Shown here: positions 22,787 through 31,625 of the stretch, one piece after another
How positions within the stretch are numbered: the first letter of the stretch is position 1
Layout: every line of letters begins with the position of its first letter
Made by a program: the position numbers and the translations under genes
Source: Gardnerella vaginalis
Lineage (GTDB): Bacteria; Actinomycetota; Actinomycetes; Actinomycetales; Bifidobacteriaceae
Assembly (NCBI RefSeq): GCF_001546455.1
Contig: NZ_KQ956807.1
Span: forward strand, 1-37,604
Length of the DNA stretch: 37,604 nucleotides
Direction of reading: 5' to 3'
Notes under the pieces: model-generated
Told to the model about the DNA's origin: nothing
Seen by the model: only the letters and a program-made list of their open reading frames with translations
The model's database searches: none

Positions 22787-23887
22787 ATGATATGCGAATT
22801 ATGGCGTAATGTGCGAGCTTTTTGTTTGAAATTTAATAAAAATATTATGCGTGCAATAGCAGTTTTTATAAGCTCATGCTGCATTCTGTCTTTGTGTGCG
22901 TGCGGATCAAACAATAGTAAGCAGAATAGTAAATCTGGTCTTCAAAACGTTTCGTTTATGCTTTCGTGGATACCGGATACTAATCATATTGGCATATACG
23001 TGGCAAAGCATATGGGATGGTTTAAGCAAGCTGGTTTACACGTGAATATTTTGGCTGTGTCTCAAACTGGTGCAGAGCATGCTGTTGACTCTGGTGCTGC
23101 GGATTTTGCTTTAAGTAATATTACTAGTCTTGCAGATTTCAGTACAAAAGGCACTAAATTGAAGGAAGTTTTGCAAGTTCAGCAAAAGCCTAGCGCAATT
23201 TGGTGCTCTCTTTATAAAAATACTAAAATTCATTCGCCTAAAGACTTTGATGGTAAAACTTTTGCAACCTTTGGATCTGCAGAAGGTGATGCTGTGATTC
23301 GTAGAATGATTCAGCACGATGGTGGCAAAGGTAAGTTCGATAAGGTTACTGTTGGTACTTCTACGTTCCGTACGCTTGAATCCGGAAAAGCTGATTTTGG
23401 TGGTTTTTATGGCACTTGGGAAGGTGTGCAGGCGGAAATGTATGGTCCAAAGTTGCGTTGCTTTAAGACAGCAGATTATGGAGTTCCTGGTCAGCCAGAT
23501 ACGATTGGTGTTATTACTAACGCAAACACAGTTAAGCGCAATCCGAAGCTTGTTCGCGCTTTTGTTAAAGCCGTTAAGCGCGGTTATGAATACGCTTACA
23601 ATCATCCAGATGAAGCTGCAAACATTTTAGTAAAAGAAGCTCCTGAAGCTAATCTTGATGTGAAATTCGTTAAGCGAAGCATGAAGATGATTGTTGACGG
23701 GCAATATTGGGGTAATCGTGCAGACATAAAAAGCGGCAAGTTTGTGTTCGGCACAAGTGATGTTAAGGGCGCACAAGAATACTTCGACTTCCTAAGTAAG
23801 GAAGGTGCGTATACGGATTCTAAAGGCAAAGTAACATATAAAACTCCTCAAGCAAAAGAATTAACTACGGACGAATTTTTGAAGTAG
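22787..23887 (+). CDS. ThiY/NMT1-like substrate-binding lipoprotein
   Basis: This is the extracellular binding lipoprotein of an importer, probably for a thiamine pyrimidine precursor such as formyl-aminopyrimidine. The 366 residues begin with a basic n-region and a hydrophobic stretch (MRAIAVFISSCCILSL). The lipobox LCAC places the lipidated Cys at residue 39. The mature part has the NMT1/THI5 pattern LSWIPDTNHIGIYVAKHMGWF near its start, close to the LDWxPNTNHTGLYVA of ThiY, and a later GxYGTWEG segment. AGGGA lies four bases before the ATG at 22787; an ATG at 22847 lacks a ribosome site. The ThiX-like permease is divergent. Sulfonate or nitrate binding remains possible. Confidence 0.85.
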   Translation: MICELWRNVRAFCLKFNKNIMRAIAVFISSCCILSLCACGSNNSKQNSKSGLQNVSFMLSWIPDTNHIGIYVAKHMGWFKQAGLHVNILAVSQTGAEHAVDSGAADFALSNITSLADFSTKGTKLKEVLQVQQKPSAIWCSLYKNTKIHSPKDFDGKTFATFGSAEGDAVIRRMIQHDGGKGKFDKVTVGTSTFRTLESGKADFGGFYGTWEGVQAEMYGPKLRCFKTADYGVPGQPDTIGVITNANTVKRNPKLVRAFVKAVKRGYEYAYNHPDEAANILVKEAPEANLDVKFVKRSMKMIVDGQYWGNRADIKSGKFVFGTSDVKGAQEYFDFLSKEGAYTDSKGKVTYKTPQAKELTTDEFLK

Positions 23888-23933
23888 TTTACGCAATGAC
23901 TTGAGTCTTGCTAAAATAAAGTACAGTATATGA

Positions 23934-23983
23934 GGGCGTATCGGGTAGTTGTATAATCCAACTTCAATCGGTACGCCCGTTTT
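23934..23983 (+). terminator. Nested hairpin after the ThiY-like gene, with TATAAT in its loop
   Basis: GGGCGTATCG (23934-23943) pairs with CGGTACGCCC (23969-23978), with one G·U, and GTTTT follows. Inside, AGTTG (23947-23951) pairs with CAACT (23959-23963). The apical loop contains a perfect -10 consensus TATAAT (23952-23957), which could be the promoter for pth-mfd. The -35 region is poor. Confidence 0.75.
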
Positions 23984-24013
23984 GTTGTTGAGTTATAAGA
24001 TTGGGTGTGAATT

Positions 24014-24613
24014 ATGGCTTCGGATTTTTGGCTTATTGCTGGCCTTGGCAATCCTGGATCTAAGTACGAAGGTACTCGTCATAACATGGGGTTTATGGTT
24101 GCGGATTGTCTTGCTGAGCGTTGGTCGGTACAGTTTTCGGATCATAAAGGCCTATCTAAACTTGGCAAGGGTGTTATGAATTTAGACGGTAAGTCGGCAA
24201 AGTTTTTCCTTGCAAAACCACTTACTTTTATGAACGATTCTGGAGCTGCAGTATCTTCTATAAGTGCGTATTATCAGATTGAGCCAGATCATATTGTTGT
24301 TATTCACGACGATATGGACTTGGATTTTGGACGCATTAAAGTAAAAGCTGGAGGTTCTGCTGGAGGCCATAACGGTATTCGCTCCATTGATCGCAGCCTT
24401 GGAACTCCTAATTATGCGCGAGTAAGAATGGGTGTTGGTCATGCTCAGCGTGGTGCTCATTCTCACGATAATACTGTTAATTGGGTTTTGGGCGGATTTG
24501 CTGGTGCACAAAAATCTGATCTTCCTAACTTTTTGGCAGATGGCGCAGATGCAGTAGAAAGTGTGATTTTCCGCGGTCTTAGTGCCACTCAGGAGCATTT
24601 TAATGGCAGATAA
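24014..24613 (+). CDS. pth: Peptidyl-tRNA hydrolase
   Basis: This cytoplasmic enzyme of 199 residues frees tRNA from prematurely released peptidyl-tRNA and is essential in most bacteria. It shows the N-terminal pattern LIAGLGNPGSKYEGTRHNMG with catalytic His23 and Asn13, the middle PLTFMNDSG, and HDDMDLDFG with the acidic partner residue. Length is normal (about 190-200). There is no clear ribosome site ahead of the ATG at 24014, only GGGTGTG. Its last 11 bases overlap the start of mfd, so the two are translationally coupled. Pth and Mfd are neighbours in many actinobacteria. Confidence 0.95.
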   Translation: MASDFWLIAGLGNPGSKYEGTRHNMGFMVADCLAERWSVQFSDHKGLSKLGKGVMNLDGKSAKFFLAKPLTFMNDSGAAVSSISAYYQIEPDHIVVIHDDMDLDFGRIKVKAGGSAGGHNGIRSIDRSLGTPNYARVRMGVGHAQRGAHSHDNTVNWVLGGFAGAQKSDLPNFLADGADAVESVIFRGLSATQEHFNGR

Positions 24614-27600
24614 AGCTGATTCTGTTACGCAAAAGTCGCCAGTTTTAAAAGATTCATTAGAACAAAGTTCTTGCTCGCCTAAGTTGTGTCTTGAAAATAT
24701 ACTTCAAGATATTTGTAATAAAAACGATTCGTTTAAGTCTTTAGCTTTGCTCGAAGAAGATTTTTCTAATCCTCTTAACGTATACTGCCCAAATGGTGCT
24801 AGGGCGGCCGTTGCTGCACAAATGGCGGTTAAAAATACAGTTGTTTTAATAGTTCCGTCTAGTAGAGATGCTTTAGAATCACTTGAATCCATACGAGATT
24901 TTTACAATGGGAATCCTCAAGATATTGCTCAGCTAGAGGCTTGGGAAACTCTTCCGCATGAGCGTCTTTCTCCTAGAGCAGATACTGTAGCAAGTAGAAT
25001 GGCGGTTTTTAGGCGATTAAAGCATGCGCAAAGTAGTAAAAATGGCAAAGATGGCGAAGATAACATGTTTGGTCCAATTCGCGTTCTTGTTATGCCTGTT
25101 CGTTCCATTATTCAGCCAGTTGTTAAAGATCTTTGTAATGTAGAGCCACTTGTTTTTGAATGTGGTAAAGAAATTCCTATTGATGTTGCTATAAAGCGTC
25201 TTGTAGAAAATTCTTATAATCGCGTAGAACTTGTTATGAACCGCGCGGAGTTTGCAGTTAGGGGCGGAATCATAGACGTTTTTCCTCCAACAATGGATCA
25301 CCCTGTGCGTATTGAGTTCTTTGGAGATGAGATTGATACAATTAAGCAATTCCACGCTTTAGACCAGCGCACGTACGGAAAGAACATTAGTAGAGTATGG
25401 GCTACAGCTTGCCGAGAATTGCAGCTTACGGAGGGTATTCAAAAGAGAGCAAAGTCTTTGATTGGTAAGATTCCAAATGCGCAAGACATGTTGGAATCAA
25501 TCGCAAATGCAATACCTGTAGAGGGTATGGAATCTTTGCTTCCTGCGTTGGTTGACAATATGGAGCCAGTGGAAAATCTTATTGAAAAAAACGCAATAAT
25601 TTTGGTTTCGGATTTAGAAAAATGCAGACGAGCAGCTAACGATTTAGTTAAAACGGCAAATGAGTTTTTGGCTGCAAGCTGGCATGTTGCTGCATCGGGC
25701 AAAGGCGCAGGCGCTCCAATAACCTTTGATAAGGCGAGTTTTCTTGATTTTGACAGTGTTTTAGAAAATCTTGAAAACAACAATCATCAGGTAATTAACT
25801 TAAACAGTTTTGCGGCAGATAAGTCGTTAGAAACCGTTGAGGCTAAGGGAGAAATCGAAAGTAAATTCGTAAAAAATAGTTATTTAGACTTGGGTATTAA
25901 ATCTCCTCAAGAATTTAGAGGAGACAACGAAAAGATTTCTGGCGGAATATCAAGTCTTATTTCTAACGGATATAAAGTGTATATTAGTGCGGCCGCTAGC
26001 GGAACATTAGCGAGATTAGTGCGAGCTGTACATGCAACTGGAATATTTGATTTTTCGCAGATTAGTTCGCGTATAGTTGATGGTTTTATAGATACGCAAA
26101 GTAAAATCGCAATTCTTAGCGAAAGAGATTTAACGGGAAAGTCTTCTTCTGCAAATGGGATTAAAACGCCAAAGCGCAGAAAAAAAGAGATTGACCTTCT
26201 AGACCTTAAGCCAGGAGATTTTGTTGTTCACGAACAGCATGGAATCGGTAAATTTATAGGCATGAGGCAGCGAATTGTAAAAACTTCAAATGGGGAAGCT
26301 ACTCGCGAATATTTGGAAATTGAGTATGCTCCTAGTAAACGCAATGCTCCTGCAGATAAGCTTTTTATTCCAACAGATCAGCTTGATTTGGTTAGCAAAT
26401 ATATTGGTGCAGAGATTCCAAAGCTAAATAAGCTTGGAGGCGCGGACTGGGCTGCTACAAAAGAAAAAGCGCGAAAAGCTGTTCAAGAAGTTGCGCAAGA
26501 CTTGATTAAACTTTATTCTGCAAGGGCGTCTAGCAGTGGATTTGCTTTTAGTGCAGACACTCCATGGCAAAAAGATCTTGAAGACGATTTTCCATACCAA
26601 GAAACTCCAGATCAGCTTACGACTATTGACGAAGTTAAACAAGATATGCAAAAGCCAATACCAATGGATAGGCTGATTTGCGGAGACGTTGGTTTTGGTA
26701 AAACCGAGATTGCTGTGCGCGCTGCTTTTAAGGCTGTTCAAGACGGCAAGCAGGTGGTTGTTCTAGCGCCAACAACTCTTTTAGTTCAACAGCATTACGA
26801 GACTTTTACTAATCGTTTTTCTGGCTTCCCTGTAACGGTTGCTGCAATGAGCCGATTCCAGAGCGCAAAAGAAATTAACGAGGCTATACAAGGCCTTGAA
26901 TTAGGCAAAGTTGATGTTGTTATTGGTACGCATAAGCTTTTAAATCCAAACATAAAATTCAAGGATTTAGGTTTGGTGATTATAGACGAAGAGCAGCGTT
27001 TTGGCGTTGAGCACAAGGAGACTTTAAAGGCTTTGCGCACAAACGTAGATGTTCTTAGTCTTTCGGCAACGCCAATTCCTAGAACGCTAGAAATGGCTGT
27101 TACAGGTATTCGCGAAATGTCAACTCTTGCTACGCCTCCAGAAGACCGTTTGCCAGTCTTAACTTATGTTGGAGCTTACGAAGACGCGCAAGTGGCGGCT
27201 TGTATTAAACGCGAGTTGCTTAGAGGCGGCCAAGTGTTTTATGTGCACAATCGAGTGGAAGACATTAGCAAAGTTGCGTCTAATATTCAAAAACTTGTGC
27301 CAGAGGCTAGAGTTGCGATTGCGCACGGAAAAATGGGCGAAAAGCAGCTCGACACTATTATTCGCGATTTTTGGCACAGAGATATTGACGTTCTTGTTTG
27401 CACTACGATTATTGAAACGGGATTAGATATTTCTAACGCCAATACGCTTATTGTTGACCGTGCAGATAGGTTTGGTTTAAGTCAGCTTCACCAATTGCGC
27501 GGGCGAGTTGGCAGAGGTCGTGAGCGTGCATATGCATATTTTTTGTACGATTCAACTAAGCCAATGACTCAGCAGGCGCACGATAGACTTGCAACAATCG

Positions 27601-28238
27601 CCCAATATACAGCTCTTGGATCTGGATTCGATGTTGCTATGAAAGATTTGGAGCTTAGAGGCACTGGAAACTTACTTGGCAATGCTCAAAGTGGCCATAT
27701 TGAAGGCGTTGGATTTGATCTTTATGTTCGCATGGTTTGTGAAGCTGTTGAAAAATACAAAGAGCCAGAGCATAAGGAAACTGTTTCTACGTCTATTGAC
27801 TTGCCTATAGAAGCTTCGATTCCAATAAACTATATTGATTCCGACAAATTGCGATTAGAAGCTTATAGAAAGATTGCACAGGCTCAAAATGACGATGATT
27901 TGAAGGATATTTTTGACGAGCTAAACGATAGATATGGAAATCCGCCTAAATCTTTGCAAACACTGTTTGATGTTGCTCGACTTAGATTTAAAGCCAGCAA
28001 AATGGGAATTAGTCAAATAAGTTTGCAAGGAAAATCCGTACGAGTTATAGGTTTTGACCCTGCACAATCTGTTTGGATGCGTTTGAGTAGGATTTATAAA
28101 GGCGCTCAGTTTAAGCCTGTTACGCATACAATGATTTTTCCTTCTCCTTTTGCGTCTGTTTTAGGAGATTCTTCTTCTGCCAAAGAACAAGATGTTATTG
28201 AGTTCACTAAGCAGCTTTTAGAAGATATTGATTGGTAA
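24603..28238 (+). CDS. mfd: Transcription-repair coupling factor
   Basis: This 1211-residue DNA translocase removes RNA polymerase stalled at lesions and recruits UvrA. The N-terminal UvrB-like modules (to about residue 420) include EAWETLPHERLSPRADTVA and the RGGIIDVFPP element. The polymerase-interacting domain is at about 530-600 (DFVVHEQHGIGKFIGM). The RecG-like motor starts at about 640, with Walker A CGDVGFGKTEIA (about 692), the DEEQ box IIDEEQRFG, and RGRVGRGRERAYAYF. A TRCF C-terminal domain closes the protein. The ATG at 24603 has AGGAG (24591-24595) seven bases upstream inside pth; an upstream in-frame start at 24582 has none. Length is typical. Confidence 0.96.
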   Translation: MADKADSVTQKSPVLKDSLEQSSCSPKLCLENILQDICNKNDSFKSLALLEEDFSNPLNVYCPNGARAAVAAQMAVKNTVVLIVPSSRDALESLESIRDFYNGNPQDIAQLEAWETLPHERLSPRADTVASRMAVFRRLKHAQSSKNGKDGEDNMFGPIRVLVMPVRSIIQPVVKDLCNVEPLVFECGKEIPIDVAIKRLVENSYNRVELVMNRAEFAVRGGIIDVFPPTMDHPVRIEFFGDEIDTIKQFHALDQRTYGKNISRVWATACRELQLTEGIQKRAKSLIGKIPNAQDMLESIANAIPVEGMESLLPALVDNMEPVENLIEKNAIILVSDLEKCRRAANDLVKTANEFLAASWHVAASGKGAGAPITFDKASFLDFDSVLENLENNNHQVINLNSFAADKSLETVEAKGEIESKFVKNSYLDLGIKSPQEFRGDNEKISGGISSLISNGYKVYISAAASGTLARLVRAVHATGIFDFSQISSRIVDGFIDTQSKIAILSERDLTGKSSSANGIKTPKRRKKEIDLLDLKPGDFVVHEQHGIGKFIGMRQRIVKTSNGEATREYLEIEYAPSKRNAPADKLFIPTDQLDLVSKYIGAEIPKLNKLGGADWAATKEKARKAVQEVAQDLIKLYSARASSSGFAFSADTPWQKDLEDDFPYQETPDQLTTIDEVKQDMQKPIPMDRLICGDVGFGKTEIAVRAAFKAVQDGKQVVVLAPTTLLVQQHYETFTNRFSGFPVTVAAMSRFQSAKEINEAIQGLELGKVDVVIGTHKLLNPNIKFKDLGLVIIDEEQRFGVEHKETLKALRTNVDVLSLSATPIPRTLEMAVTGIREMSTLATPPEDRLPVLTYVGAYEDAQVAACIKRELLRGGQVFYVHNRVEDISKVASNIQKLVPEARVAIAHGKMGEKQLDTIIRDFWHRDIDVLVCTTIIETGLDISNANTLIVDRADRFGLSQLHQLRGRVGRGRERAYAYFLYDSTKPMTQQAHDRLATIAQYTALGSGFDVAMKDLELRGTGNLLGNAQSGHIEGVGFDLYVRMVCEAVEKYKEPEHKETVSTSIDLPIEASIPINYIDSDKLRLEAYRKIAQAQNDDDLKDIFDELNDRYGNPPKSLQTLFDVARLRFKASKMGISQISLQGKSVRVIGFDPAQSVWMRLSRIYKGAQFKPVTHTMIFPSPFASVLGDSSSAKEQDVIEFTKQLLEDIDW

Positions 28239-28399
28239 AATCTTTGTTTGTGCTAGTTTAAGAATTGCATATAAGTTTAAAATGCGGTGCAAATATAAGT
28301 GTAAATATTGGCTTTAAAGCTGGGCGACTTACTATGTTAAATAACGTCCATAAAACGCATTAATCTTAAATATGTTACACAACCAACAGATATAAATAA

Positions 28400-29704
<1,305 letters not shown>

Positions 29705-29767
29705 CTATACTGAGGCTTTTATAGATTCTATGTGAGTTTATTTAAGCTTTAAATCTTAGCCTATATT

Positions 29768-29802
29768 CGGCCAGTCGCATTTGATTGCGATTGGCCGTTT
29801 TT
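29768..29802 (+). terminator. Terminator after enolase
   Basis: CGGCCAGTCGCA (29768-29779) pairs with TGCGATTGGCCG (29786-29797), with one G·U and a six-base loop, followed by five T residues. It separates eno from the dehydrogenase gene, which is therefore probably transcribed on its own. Confidence 0.93.
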
Positions 29803-29918
29803 CGTATATTTTTGCGATTTTTTTAAAAAAATATATAAATTTTTCTAAAATTACTTTTATTCTCATCAAAATAGTGCTATTTTTTATGGAAAACTAAAAA
29901 CGGAAGGAGATGTTTCAT

Positions 29919-30833
29919 ATGAGAAAAGTCGCAGTTATAGGCATGGGAAACGTTGGTGCAGCAGTAGCGCATCAACTTGTTGTTGGCGGTCATGCAGACG
30001 ATTTGTATCTTTATGATACAAACGAGGCAAAGGTGAATGCTGACGCATTGGATTTTGAAGATTCAATGGATAATGTGCCTTTTAACGTTAATATTACGGT
30101 TAATGATTATGAAGCATTAAAAGACGTAGATGTAATCGTAAGTGCTTTAGGAAATATCAAGCTTTTGGATGTTCCTAATCCTGATCGTTTTGCAGAGCTT
30201 AATAATAATCGCGTTCAAGTTAAAGAAGTTGGTGCCAAGATTAAGGCTTCTGGATTCCATGGTGTTTTGATTGACGTCACTAATCCTTGCGACGCTATTT
30301 GCCAGCTTTACAAAGAGTCAACTGGTCTTGATTACAAGCAGGTTATTGGAACTGGCACATTGCTTGATTCTGCGCGCTTGCATCGAGCTGTTGGCAAGTT
30401 CTTTGGCGTGCATCCAAAGGCTGTTAAGGGCTATAGCTTGGGAGAGCATGGTGATTCTCAGTTTGTTGCCTGGTCTACTGTTAAAGTCTTTGAGCAGCCT
30501 ATAACAGAGCTTATTAAAGAAAAGAACATGGATTTAGACGCAATTGACGAGGAAACTCGCGAAGGCGGATTTACAGTGTTCTATGGCAAAAAGTACACAA
30601 ACTACGGTATTGCTGCTGCTGCAGTTCGACTGGTAGATGCAGTTCTTTCGGATTCTAAAGAGCAAATGCCTGTTTCTAACTATCGCGAAGAGTACCATTC
30701 TTATCTTTCTTACCCAGCAATTGTTGGTAGAGAAGGAATTGTTAAGCAATGCCAGCTTGATTTGACGCAAGAGGAGTTGCAAAAATTGCAACACTCGGCA
30801 GATACTATTTTGAGCAAAGCTCAAATGGATTAG
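29919..30833 (+). CDS. L-2-hydroxyacid dehydrogenase, L-HicDH-like (LDH/MDH superfamily)
   Basis: This cytoplasmic NAD-dependent enzyme of 304 residues reduces a 2-oxoacid to the L-2-hydroxyacid. It has the Rossmann motif GMGNVGAAVAH (residues 8-18), DVTNPCD (119-125), LLDSARLHR and catalytic His177 in LGEHGDSQFVAWST. The substrate loop reads LGNIKL followed by DRFAEL, matching L-2-hydroxyisocaproate dehydrogenases of lactic bacteria rather than the NQKPGE loop of L-lactate dehydrogenase, so branched 2-oxoacids are likelier substrates than pyruvate. AAGGAG (29904-29909) is nine bases before the ATG at 29919 and abuts an alternative ATG at 29910. Terminators on both sides make it a single-gene unit between eno and divIC. 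Automated annotation as ldh would be understandable. Confidence 0.85.
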   Translation: MRKVAVIGMGNVGAAVAHQLVVGGHADDLYLYDTNEAKVNADALDFEDSMDNVPFNVNITVNDYEALKDVDVIVSALGNIKLLDVPNPDRFAELNNNRVQVKEVGAKIKASGFHGVLIDVTNPCDAICQLYKESTGLDYKQVIGTGTLLDSARLHRAVGKFFGVHPKAVKGYSLGEHGDSQFVAWSTVKVFEQPITELIKEKNMDLDAIDEETREGGFTVFYGKKYTNYGIAAAAVRLVDAVLSDSKEQMPVSNYREEYHSYLSYPAIVGREGIVKQCQLDLTQEELQKLQHSADTILSKAQMD

Positions 30834-30868
30834 TCTAAAGTATAAAGCTTAATAATAAATTTAAAAGT

Positions 30869-30908
30869 AATTGCGGTTGGCGGCTTATGCTGTTGGCCGC
30901 AATTTTAT
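30869..30908 (+). terminator. Terminator after the dehydrogenase gene
   Basis: AATTGCGG (30869-30876) pairs with CCGCAATT (30897-30904) and TTAT follows. The 20 bases between can extend the stem almost entirely through G·U pairs around a TTAT loop, so the RNA stem is longer than the DNA inverted repeat suggests. Confidence 0.8.
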
Positions 30909-30952
30909 AAACGCGTGTGCGTCACGTCGAATATTTAAAGTAATTTAGAAGT

Positions 30953-31546
30953 ATGATTTTAAGAAATCGCCGCATGACTTCAAATACAGTTGACGAATCA
31001 AATCAGTCAAAGAAAAAGAGGCTGTTTTCTGGTTCAGTTGTATTTGTTTCCATGATAGTTGTTGTATTTCTTTGCTGTATTGGTCTTATATCTACAATTC
31101 GTAATTATGCTTTAAGTTTGGCAGAATTGCATGCTTTACAAAGAGATGAAGCTGCTTTAAAAGATAAAAAACAGGCGCTTAATAACGATGTGGAACGCTG
31201 GAAAGATAAGGCGTATGTTGCGGCTCAGGCTAGGGAGAGATTGGGATTTATATTTCCAGGAGAGCAGGCCGTTAGAGTAGAACATCCAGAGGCGATTACA
31301 GGCTATGTTCCAGAATCGTTTAACAAAGATGATTCTTTGTATGAAGATAGAAAAGCATTGCCGTGGTATAGCGATTTATTCTATGCGCTTCACAAGGCAG
31401 ATAAGCCAGAAGACATGAGCTTTAAGGCTAAAGAAAATGGCACTAATGGCACTAATGGCACTAGTAATAATGCGAATAGGTCTAATAAATCTAAAACTAA
31501 TCATGCAAAATCTACAAATAAAAAACCCAATAATAAAAGTAGATAG
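30953..31546 (+). CDS. DivIC/FtsB-like septum formation protein
   Basis: This single-pass membrane protein of 197 residues belongs to the DivIC/FtsB family, which bridges the cell-division complex (FtsL/FtsQ). A basic cytoplasmic tail precedes a helix at about 26-47 (SGSVVFVSMIVVVFLCCIGL), a coiled-coil region (about 52-85), and the family end motif YVAAQARERLGFIFPGE. The remaining tail is Asn/Ser/Lys-rich and includes a triple Asn-Gly-Thr repeat. No Shine-Dalgarno is visible; TAATTT six bases before the ATG suggests a near-leaderless start, and an ATG at 30974 is possible. Its place between eno and the DUF501/ppx gene matches the actinobacterial cluster. Confidence 0.87.
   Translation: MILRNRRMTSNTVDESNQSKKKRLFSGSVVFVSMIVVVFLCCIGLISTIRNYALSLAELHALQRDEAALKDKKQALNNDVERWKDKAYVAAQARERLGFIFPGEQAVRVEHPEAITGYVPESFNKDDSLYEDRKALPWYSDLFYALHKADKPEDMSFKAKENGTNGTNGTSNNANRSNKSKTNHAKSTNKKPNNKSR
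31436..31462 (+). repeat. 9-bp in-frame triple repeat in divIC
   Basis: AATGGCACT occurs three times in succession and encodes Asn-Gly-Thr repeats in the low-complexity tail. Copy-number changes would keep the frame and only lengthen or shorten the tail. Confidence 0.9.
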
Positions 31547-31565
31547 AATTAAAAGTAGATAGAAT
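31534..31565 (+). repeat. 16-bp tandem duplication across the divIC stop codon
   Basis: TAAAAGTAGATAGAAT is exactly duplicated at 31534-31549 and 31550-31565. The stop TAG (31544-31546) lies in the first copy. The 16-base period does not keep frame, although another in-frame stop, TAA, follows two codons later. Confidence 0.9.
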
Positions 31566-31625
31566 TAAAAAAGAATAAAAGTTGTACGTAGAACTTAAGA
31601 TTATGCAATGCATATGGAGTTGAAA

